Positions 46,412-52,072 of a DNA stretch of 52,072 nucleotides are shown here, one piece after another (the stretch's first letter is position 1; the number at the start of each line of letters is the position of its first letter). The DNA lies in the NCBI GenBank assembly GCA_026400075.1, contig JAPLPS010000070.1, positions 1-52,072 on the forward strand, written 5' to 3'. Origin of the DNA: Polaromonas sp. Lineage in GTDB: Bacteria; Pseudomonadota; Gammaproteobacteria; Burkholderiales; Burkholderiaceae_C. The notes under the pieces were generated by a model. It was not told the origin of the DNA. It ran no database searches and saw only the letters and a program-made list of their open reading frames with translations. The position numbers and the translations under genes are program-made.

Positions 46412-46681
46412 TTAAACCAGCGCGCCTTTTTGCACCAAACGGGTCACAACCCAGTTCTTGGTCTTGGAGATAGGACGGCTTTCGGTGATCTCGATCACGT
46501 CGCCCATCTTGTACTCGCCCTTTTCGTCATGGGCGTGGTACTTGCTGGACAAAGACACAATCTTGCCGTACAGCGCGTGCTTGACGCGACGCTCAACCAG
46601 AACCGTGACGGTCTTGGCGCGCTTGTCGCTGACAACCTTGCCAATCAAGGTGCGCTTGAGGGATGTTTTAGCTTCCGTCAT
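46412..46681 (-). CDS. rpsQ: 30S ribosomal protein S17
   Basis: A protein of 89 residues. [31 protein letters not shown] and [20 protein letters not shown] are S17 signatures. It binds 16S rRNA early in 30S assembly. Its start overlaps the rpmC stop by one base. In this genome it ends the S10 operon, with a terminator next; rplN, the usual next gene, is absent here. Confidence 0.97.
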   Translation of the reverse strand: MTEAKTSLKRTLIGKVVSDKRAKTVTVLVERRVKHALYGKIVSLSSKYHAHDEKGEYKMGDVIEITESRPISKTKNWVVTRLVQKGALV

Positions 46682-46884
46682 TATTTGGCTCCTTGCTTGA
46701 CGATGGTTTCGGCCAGGATAGTCTTGGCACGAGCGATGGCACGGCGCGTCGAACGCAGCGTGGCGGTGTTGCTCAGTTGCTGCGTCGCCTTTTGCATGCG
46801 CAGGCCAAAGTGGGCTTTTTGCAGCTCTTTGACTTCAGCTTGCAGGGCGGCAACGTCTTTTTGGCGCAGTTCAGTCGTATTCAT
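46681..46884 (-). CDS. rpmC: 50S ribosomal protein L29
   Basis: A protein of 67 residues: [34 protein letters not shown] and the ending [10 protein letters not shown] are L29. It sits near the exit tunnel and helps dock SRP and trigger factor. Overlaps rpsQ by one base; 16 bases after rplP. Confidence 0.97.
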   Translation of the reverse strand: MNTTELRQKDVAALQAEVKELQKAHFGLRMQKATQQLSNTATLRSTRRAIARAKTILAETIVKQGAK

Positions 46885-46900
46885 TTCTTCATTCTCCTGA

Positions 46901-47317
46901 TTACTGGCCGATCATGCGGGCCACGAAGGTGGTGCGCAGCGGCAGCTTGGCAGAAGCCAGGCGGAACGCTTCGCGGGCCAGTTCTTCAGTCACGCCGACA
47001 ATTTCAAAAATGATCTTGCCGGGCTGGATTTCAGCCACGTAGTACTCTGGATTGCCCTTACCGTTACCCATACGCACTTCAGCAGGCTTTTGGGAAATTG
47101 GCTTGTCCGGGAAGACACGGATCCAGATACGGCCGCCACGTTTGACGTGACGGGAAATCGCACGACGTGCGGCTTCGAGTTGACGAGCAGTCAGGCGACC
47201 ACGGTCGGTGCATTTGAGACCGAAGTCACCAAACGCCACCGAGTTACCACGGGTGGCAACACCAGTGTTGCGGCCTTTTTGCTCTTTGCGGTATTTTCTG
47301 CGAGCGGGTTGCAGCAT
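46901..47317 (-). CDS. rplP: 50S ribosomal protein L16
   Basis: A protein of 138 residues. [19 protein letters not shown] start, [22 protein letters not shown], and [10 protein letters not shown] are L16. It is part of the peptidyl transferase and A-site region. 24 bases after rpsC. Confidence 0.97.
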   Translation of the reverse strand: MLQPARRKYRKEQKGRNTGVATRGNSVAFGDFGLKCTDRGRLTARQLEAARRAISRHVKRGGRIWIRVFPDKPISQKPAEVRMGNGKGNPEYYVAEIQPGKIIFEIVGVTEELAREAFRLASAKLPLRTTFVARMIGQ

Positions 47318-47341
47318 ATTTATTCTCCGTTATGAGGCCGA

Positions 47342-48226
47342 TTACTCGGCCTTGGCACCGTCAGCTGCTGCAGCTGGCGCGGCTTTGACGCGCTTAACGG
47401 TGTTGTTGTCGGACGCCATTGAAGGCTTGTCGCTGCCATCGGCCGGTGCGGCATTGCCGCGTGGCGCGCGCGGTGCGCCGCGAGGCGCGCCACGGTCAGG
47501 ACGGTCACCACCTGGGCGGCCATCGCGGCGCGGGCCGCGTGGCTTGCGCTCTTCTTCGGACGGTGCGGCATCCAGGCGTGCGCCTGGAGAGTCGCCACGA
47601 CCGAGGTTGTCACCCTTGTAAACCCAGACCTTGACACCGATGATGCCGTAGGTGGTCTGTGCTTCGGAGGTGCCGTAGTCGATGTCGGCGCGCAGCGTGT
47701 GAAGGGGCACGCGACCTTCGCGGTACCACTCGCAACGAGCGATTTCAATGCCATTGAGACGGCCAGACGACATGATCTTGATGCCCAGGGCACCCAGACG
47801 CATGGCGTTTTGCATGGCGCGCTTCATCGCACGGCGGAACATGATGCGCTTTTCGAGCTGCTGGGTGATCGAGTCAGCGATCAGCTTGGCATCGATTTCA
47901 GGCTTGCGCACTTCTTCGATGTTCACAGCAACCGGCACGCCCAGCTGGCGGCTCAGTTCTTTTTTCAGCGCTTCGATGTCTTCGCCCTTTTTGCCGATCA
48001 CGACGCCCGGACGTGCCGAGAAAATCGTGATGCGGGCATTCTTGGCCGGACGCTCGATCAGAACGCGCGACACAGCGGCATTCTTCAGCTTTTTCTTCAG
48101 GTACTCGCGCACCTTGATGTCTTCGGCAAGCATGCCGGCGAAATCACGGTTGCTGGCGTACCAGCGGCTAGACCAGTTACGGCTGATGGCAAGGCGAAAC
48201 CCGGTTGGGTTGATTTTTTGTCCCAT
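47342..48226 (-). CDS. rpsC: 30S ribosomal protein S3 with long C-terminal tail
   Basis: A protein of 294 residues. [20 protein letters not shown] and the KH domain [22 protein letters not shown] are S3, with the C-terminal domain [12 protein letters not shown] ending near residue 215. About 75 further residues are rich in Arg, Gly, Pro and Ala ([16 protein letters not shown]); E. coli S3 has only 233 residues. The tail is common in relatives but its role is unknown. Helps form the mRNA entry channel. Confidence 0.96.
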   Translation of the reverse strand: MGQKINPTGFRLAISRNWSSRWYASNRDFAGMLAEDIKVREYLKKKLKNAAVSRVLIERPAKNARITIFSARPGVVIGKKGEDIEALKKELSRQLGVPVAVNIEEVRKPEIDAKLIADSITQQLEKRIMFRRAMKRAMQNAMRLGALGIKIMSSGRLNGIEIARCEWYREGRVPLHTLRADIDYGTSEAQTTYGIIGVKVWVYKGDNLGRGDSPGARLDAAPSEEERKPRGPRRDGRPGGDRPDRGAPRGAPRAPRGNAAPADGSDKPSMASDNNTVKRVKAAPAAAADGAKAE

Positions 48227-48238
48227 ATCCTGCTGCCT

Positions 48239-48568
48239 TTAGTTACCAACGACCACGTACACATGGCACGTAGGCTTGCTGATGCTGTTGCCACGGCCTT
48301 TGGCGCGCGCGGAGAAACGCTTGAGCGTAGCGCCCTGCTCGACGTAAATGGTCTTGACCATCAGTTCGTCGATGTCGGCACCGTCGTTGTGTTCAGCGTT
48401 GGCGATAGCGGACTCAACCACCTTCTTGATGATTCCAGCAGCTTTTTTCTGCGTGAAATTCAGGATGTTGAGCGCTTGATCCACTTTTTTGCTGCGAATC
48501 AGGTCAGCGACCAGACGGCCTTTGTCGACCGACAGACGAACGCCCCGGAGGGTTGCACGTGTTTCCAT
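48239..48568 (-). CDS. rplV: 50S ribosomal protein L22
   Basis: A protein of 109 residues. [31 protein letters not shown] and [15 protein letters not shown] are L22; its hairpin lines the exit tunnel and binds macrolides. 12 bases before rpsC. Confidence 0.97.
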   Translation of the reverse strand: METRATLRGVRLSVDKGRLVADLIRSKKVDQALNILNFTQKKAAGIIKKVVESAIANAEHNDGADIDELMVKTIYVEQGATLKRFSARAKGRGNSISKPTCHVYVVVGN

Positions 48569-48577
48569 GGTCTTTCC

Positions 48578-48856
48578 TTACTTTCTCACAACTTTTTTGT
48601 CAGCCGGGTGACCTTTGAAAGTCCGGGTGAGTGCGAACTCGCCGAGCTTGTGGCCAACCATTTGATCAGTGATATAGACGGGGACGTGCTGCTTGCCGTT
48701 ATGCACGGCGATGGTCAGGCCGATGAAGTCGGGCAAGATCATGGAGCGACGCGACCAGGTCTTGATCGGCTTTTTGTCTTTATTGGCAACGGCTTTTTCA
48801 GCCTTGGCTACCAAATGAAGGTCGACAAACGGACCTTTTTTGAGTGAACGGGTCAT
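48578..48856 (-). CDS. rpsS: 30S ribosomal protein S19
   Basis: A protein of 92 residues starting [36 protein letters not shown] and [17 protein letters not shown] are S19 signatures. It binds 16S rRNA in the 30S head. 9 bases from rplV and from rplB. Confidence 0.97.
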   Translation of the reverse strand: MTRSLKKGPFVDLHLVAKAEKAVANKDKKPIKTWSRRSMILPDFIGLTIAVHNGKQHVPVYITDQMVGHKLGEFALTRTFKGHPADKKVVRK

Positions 48857-48865
48857 TTCCTGGCC

Positions 48866-49690
48866 TTACTTCTTGCGACGCGAAACAATCATCACTTGCG
48901 TGCGCTTGTTGTTACGGGTGCGGTAGCCCTTGGTCAGGTTACCCCATGGATCGACTGGATGACGGCCTTCGCCGGTCTTGCCTTCGCCGCCACCGTGTGG
49001 GTGATCGACCGGATTCATGACCACACCGCGAACGGTTGGGCGGATACCCATCCAGCGCTTGACACCGGCCTTGCCGAGACGGCGCAGGCTGTGTTCTTCG
49101 TTGGCGACTTCACCCAGGGTAGCGCGGCATTCGATGTGGATCTTGCGAACTTCACCGGAGCGCATACGCACCTGAGCGTAGGTGCCTTCACGGGCCAACA
49201 GCGTCGCGGATGTACCAGCGGAACGTGCAATTTGCGCGCCCTTGCCGATTTGCATCTCGATGCAGTGGATCGTGGAGCCCACGGGGATGTTGCGGATTGG
49301 CAGCGTGTTACCGACGCGAATCGGGGCTTCCGAACCGCTCAGAATCGTGGCGCCAACTTCCAGACCGCGCGGGGCGATGATGTAAGCGCGCTCGCCGTCA
49401 GCGTAGCAGATCAGTGCAATGTGAGCCGTGCGGTTAGGGTCGTACTCGATACGTTCGACCTTGGCCGGAATGGCGTCCTTGTTGCGCTTGAAATCGACCA
49501 CACGGTAGTGGTGCTTGTGACCGCCGCCTTTGTGGCGAACGGTGATGTGCCCGTTGTTGTTACGGCCGGAATGCTGGAACTGGGGTTCGAGCAGCGGCGC
49601 GTAAGGTTCACCCTTGTGCAGGTGATCCCGGGAAATCTTCACCATGCCGCGCATACCCGGCGAGGTGGGTTTCATCTTAATGACGGCCAT
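48866..49690 (-). CDS. rplB: 50S ribosomal protein L2
   Basis: A protein of 274 residues. [22 protein letters not shown] and [23 protein letters not shown] are L2; the latter holds the histidine near the peptidyl transferase centre. It overlaps rplW by one base. Confidence 0.98.
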   Translation of the reverse strand: MAVIKMKPTSPGMRGMVKISRDHLHKGEPYAPLLEPQFQHSGRNNNGHITVRHKGGGHKHHYRVVDFKRNKDAIPAKVERIEYDPNRTAHIALICYADGERAYIIAPRGLEVGATILSGSEAPIRVGNTLPIRNIPVGSTIHCIEMQIGKGAQIARSAGTSATLLAREGTYAQVRMRSGEVRKIHIECRATLGEVANEEHSLRRLGKAGVKRWMGIRPTVRGVVMNPVDHPHGGGEGKTGEGRHPVDPWGNLTKGYRTRNNKRTQVMIVSRRKK

Positions 49691-50028
49691 TATGCGGACT
49701 CCCCACCGATGTTCAGCTCTTGACCGGGCTGCAGCGTCACGTAAGCCTTGCGCAGGTTATCGCGGCGGCCGACAGACTTGCCAAAGCGCTTGGTCTTGCC
49801 TTTGATATTCACGACAGCCACTGCCTTGACATCCACCTTGAACATCAATTGCACAGCGGCCTTGATTTCAAATTTGGTAGCGTCCTGCAGGACCTTGAAA
49901 GTCACCGAATTGGATTTCTCGGCGATCATCGTGGCCTTTTCGGACACGATGGGAGCGACCAGCACCTGCATCAGGCGGCCTTCGTCAAATTTGACTCGGG
50001 TGCTATTGAATTTGTTGGCTGCACTCAT
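49690..50028 (-). CDS. rplW: 50S ribosomal protein L23
   Basis: A protein of 112 residues. [27 protein letters not shown] is the L23 start region after a 19-residue N-terminal extension. [21 protein letters not shown] follows. It docks trigger factor and SRP at the tunnel exit. It overlaps rplD by four bases and rplB by one. Confidence 0.96.
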   Translation of the reverse strand: MSAANKFNSTRVKFDEGRLMQVLVAPIVSEKATMIAEKSNSVTFKVLQDATKFEIKAAVQLMFKVDVKAVAVVNIKGKTKRFGKSVGRRDNLRKAYVTLQPGQELNIGGESA

Positions 50029-50645
50029 GCGAACATCTCCTTGAGTTGGTCCATGGCGGCCTTGGTCACGATCACCTTTTTGTAGTGAACGAGCGACAGC
50101 GGGTCGGCATAGCGGGGCTCAACAACCAGGATGTTGACCAGGTTGCGCGATGCCAGGTACAGGTTTTCATCAACCTGATCAGCAATCACCAGCACCGAGT
50201 TGAGGTTCATGGCCTTGAATTTGTCAGCCAAAACTTTCGTCTTGGGCGAATCCACGGTCAGGGAATCAACCACAGCCAGGCGGCCTTCGCGTGCCAGCTG
50301 CGAGAAGATGGAGGCCATACCGGCGCGGTACATCTTCTTGTTGATTTTGTGCGTGAAGTTTTCATCAGGCATGTTCGGGAAAATACGACCGCCTCCGCGC
50401 CACAGCGGGGAAGATGTCATACCAGCGCGTGCGCGGCCAGTGCCCTTTTGTTTAAAAGGCTTCTTGGTCGAGTGACGAACCTGCTCGCGATCCTTCTGGG
50501 CGCGGGTGCCTTGGCGGGCATTGGCCTGGAAGGCCACGACCACCTGGTGAATCAGGCTTTCGTTGTATTCGCGACCAAATACGGTGTCCGGTGCTTCCAC
50601 GGTGGAAGCAGCCAGACCTTGGTCATTCAGGAGTTCGACCTGCAT
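50025..50645 (-). CDS. rplD: 50S ribosomal protein L4
   Basis: A protein of 206 residues. [31 protein letters not shown] is the conserved L4 loop that enters the exit tunnel. In E. coli L4 also represses its own operon through the S10 leader. It overlaps rplC by one base. Whether the leader at 51407-51431 is its target is unknown. Confidence 0.97.
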   Translation of the reverse strand: MQVELLNDQGLAASTVEAPDTVFGREYNESLIHQVVVAFQANARQGTRAQKDREQVRHSTKKPFKQKGTGRARAGMTSSPLWRGGGRIFPNMPDENFTHKINKKMYRAGMASIFSQLAREGRLAVVDSLTVDSPKTKVLADKFKAMNLNSVLVIADQVDENLYLASRNLVNILVVEPRYADPLSLVHYKKVIVTKAAMDQLKEMFA

Positions 50646-51325
50646 CAGTTCGCTCCTTTAGCAGCGGTTGCTTTGGCCTTGATGGCGGCACGAACCGTCA
50701 CAAAACCACCTTTGGAACCAGGCACAGCGCCGCGAATCATCAGCAGTTGACGGGCTTCGTCAATGCGCACGATGTCGAGGTTTTGCGTGGTCTTGGTGAC
50801 ATCACCGAGGTGACCCGTCATGCGTTTACCAGGAAACACACGGCCAGGATCCTGCGCCATACCGATGGAGCCGGGAACGTTGTGCGAACGGCTGTTACCG
50901 TGCGACGCGCGCTGCGAGCTCATCTTGTGACGCTTGATGGTGCCGGCAAAGCCTTTACCAATGGAAGTACCCTGCACGTCCACCAGCTGGCCGACAGCAA
51001 AAATATCAGCGGCAGGCACAACAGCGCCAGCAGCATATTTGCCAGCGACGTCAGCCGTCACGCGGAATTCTTTCAGGATTTCACCAGCTTCAACACCTGC
51101 TTTGGCAAGGTGGCCGGCTTCAGGCTTGGTCACGCGCGATGCTTTGCGCGAACCGAATGCCACTTGGAGGGCATCGTAGCCGTCGTTTGCTTGGGTTTTC
51201 ACCTGGGTCACGCGGTTGTTAGACACATCCACCACTGTGACAGGAACTGTGTCCCCATCATCAGTGAACAGACGCATCATGCCCACCTTGCGGCCCAGCA
51301 ACCCGAGGGCGTTGCTCAGACTCAT
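50645..51325 (-). CDS. rplC: 50S ribosomal protein L3
   Basis: A protein of 226 residues. [65 protein letters not shown] are L3. It is one of the first proteins to bind 23S rRNA. Its gene starts 227 bases after rpsJ, with its own promoter and leader hairpin in the gap. Confidence 0.97.
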   Translation of the reverse strand: MSLSNALGLLGRKVGMMRLFTDDGDTVPVTVVDVSNNRVTQVKTQANDGYDALQVAFGSRKASRVTKPEAGHLAKAGVEAGEILKEFRVTADVAGKYAAGAVVPAADIFAVGQLVDVQGTSIGKGFAGTIKRHKMSSQRASHGNSRSHNVPGSIGMAQDPGRVFPGKRMTGHLGDVTKTTQNLDIVRIDEARQLLMIRGAVPGSKGGFVTVRAAIKAKATAAKGAN

Positions 51326-51406
51326 TGGTTTTCTCCGTTACTTTCACCGCTGCGACTTCAATTGGCCACAGACGTTTTGACGTGAAAGAGGGTTAATAAA
51401 ACTTGG

Positions 51407-51431
51407 CCCGGATCTGCATGACAAATCCGGG
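51407..51431 (-). promoter_or_regulatory. Leader hairpin upstream of rplC
   Basis: CCCGGAT and ATCCGGG form a perfect 7-base stem with an 11-base loop near the start of the predicted rplC transcript. It could be a regulatory site for a ribosomal protein such as L4, or an RNA stabiliser. No T-run follows, so it is not a terminator. Confidence 0.45.
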
Positions 51432-51441
51432 ACAGCCAAAA

Positions 51442-51480
51442 AGTATAACGCAGACTGCCATAAATGGCAAATCTGCGTCA
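51442..51480 (-). promoter_or_regulatory. Promoter for rplC with overlapping dyad
   Basis: On the minus strand TTGCCA (-35, 51465-51470), 17 bases, TATACT (-10, 51442-51447): a well-formed sigma-70 promoter. A near-perfect dyad, GCAGA..TGCCAT / ATGGCA..TCTGC (about 51450-51476), overlaps the -35 and spacer, as an operator would. A second possible -35 TTGACG lies at 51476-51481 but is too far from the -10. Confidence 0.65.
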
Positions 51481-51552
51481 AAAACTTCAATGACCAGCAA
51501 ACCTGGGGCGTTGGTTTTTTACACCAGCGCCACCCGGCTTGCCGATTTTTGC

Positions 51553-51867
51553 TTACTGCAGCTTGATTTCGACGTCCACGCCAGCGGGCAGATCGAGCTT
51601 CATCAACGCATCGACAGTCTTGTCGGTGGGGTCAACGATGTCCATCAGACGCTGGTGCGTGCGGATTTCCAGCTGGTCGCGGCTCGTCTTGTTGACGTGG
51701 GGCGAACGCAGGATGTCGAAACGCTTCATGCGCGTTGGCAGGGGCACGTGGCCCTTGACAATCTCTCCGGTGCTCTGGGCGGTGTCCACGATCTCGGCGG
51801 CTGACTGGTCAATCAGTTTGTAGTCAAACGCTTTGAGGCGGATACGGATTTTTTGCTTGGTGGCCAT
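51553..51867 (-). CDS. rpsJ: 30S ribosomal protein S10
   Basis: A protein of 104 residues. [25 protein letters not shown] and [22 protein letters not shown] are S10 (NusE). It works in the ribosome and in transcription antitermination with NusB. It lies 24 bases after tuf and 227 before rplC. A GGCG...CGCC hairpin with loop AAAAAA lies about 30 bases downstream but has no clean T-run. Confidence 0.97.
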   Translation of the reverse strand: MATKQKIRIRLKAFDYKLIDQSAAEIVDTAQSTGEIVKGHVPLPTRMKRFDILRSPHVNKTSRDQLEIRTHQRLMDIVDPTDKTVDALMKLDLPAGVDVEIKLQ

Positions 51868-51891
51868 GTGAATTCCTTTAATGTTCTGGAA

Positions 51892-52072
51892 TTACGCGAG
51901 GATCTTGGCAACGACGCCAGCGCCCACGGTGCGGCCGCCTTCGCGGATAGCGAAACGCAGACCTTCTTCCATAGCGATCGGGTTGATCAGCTTGACGGTG
52001 ATCGACACGTTATCGCCTGGCATGACCATTTCTTTGCCTTCTGGCAACTCAATCGCGCCGGTCACGTCCGTC
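51892..52072 (-). CDS. tuf: Elongation factor Tu, C-terminal part
   Basis: The minus-strand frame ending at 51892 encodes about 59 residues, with [20 protein letters not shown] and [19 protein letters not shown], the C-terminal beta-barrel of EF-Tu. The rest lies beyond the window. EF-Tu brings aminoacyl-tRNA to the ribosome. Directly upstream of rpsJ as in many betaproteobacteria. Confidence 0.97.
   Translation of the reverse strand, partial: TDVTGAIELPEGKEMVMPGDNVSITVKLINPIAMEEGLRFAIREGGRTVGAGVVAKILA

Noticed and set aside
51493-51550. Terminator between rpsJ and rplC
   Set aside because: A GGCG/CGCC hairpin with A-rich loop is present, but no T-run follows on the minus strand.

Overview
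The window looks like a chromosomal segment of a betaproteobacterium of the order Burkholderiales, most likely family Comamonadaceae (Polaromonas/Rhodoferax-like). This rests on high GC, on gene order (yggS-pilT-pilU, rsmI/yraN/diaA/dolP-like, YbeD-family/lipB/lipA, ptsI-ptsH-EIIA(Man), atpIBEFHAGDC, tuf-rpsJ-S10 cluster) and on protein style; it is an inference, not a database match.

Layout. 1-5.4 kb: the end of a GlcD-type oxidase gene, a CidA/LrgA-LrgB pair, a bactofilin, a small RRM-like protein and a PAS-PAS-PAS-GGDEF-EAL protein. 5.4-8.75 kb: an AT-richer three-gene cassette of a HEPN-like protein, a KGGVGR-type ParA/MinD-like ATPase and a large P-loop ATPase. It is unlike its neighbours and is the best candidate for an acquired, probably defensive, system. 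8.8-13.5 kb: yggS, then pilT, a cyclic-nucleotide-binding protein, pilU and a beta-hydroxyacid dehydrogenase. 13.5-17.4 kb: BON lipoprotein, SIS protein and YraN on the minus strand, rsmI and a Bcr/CflA-type transporter on the plus strand. 17.4-23.1 kb: tRNA-Arg(CCG), a di-haem cytochrome c, a DUF2946-type protein, a YheT-type hydrolase, an NTF2-like protein, LemA and two TPM-domain proteins.

23.1-30.4 kb is the complete F1Fo ATP synthase operon on the minus strand, except that atpD carries an internal deletion plus frameshift that removes the P-loop threonine and the catalytic GER motif. 30.6-34.1 kb holds a CopD-like membrane protein and the lipoate genes. 34.1-37.0 kb holds an AhpD-like protein and PTS phosphocarriers. 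37.0-41.7 kb is a minus-strand signalling module: a ferredoxin-truncated globin-zinc ribbon fusion, two roadblock/LC7-like proteins, an ABC ATPase fused to a dual-specificity phosphatase, a small GTPase and a possible winged-helix protein. Two transposase-free elements with IS200/IS605-type terminal hairpins (38380-38716 and 41822-42249) sit inside and at the upstream edge of this module. The second is packed with GNRA-capped hairpins and resembles an IscB/HEARO-type omega RNA that has lost its ORF.

42.4-46.3 kb holds O-acetylhomoserine sulfhydrylase, a DUF4197 protein, a thioredoxin-like lipoprotein, a GNAT acetyltransferase and a peroxiredoxin. 46.4-52.07 kb is the S10 ribosomal protein cluster on the minus strand (rpsQ back to rpsJ and the end of tuf), with a well-formed promoter and leader hairpin between rpsJ and rplC.

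Most of the window is housekeeping: energy conservation, translation, lipoylation and type IV pilus retraction. The accessory interest lies at 5.4-8.75 kb and 37.0-42.3 kb, plus the broken atpD.
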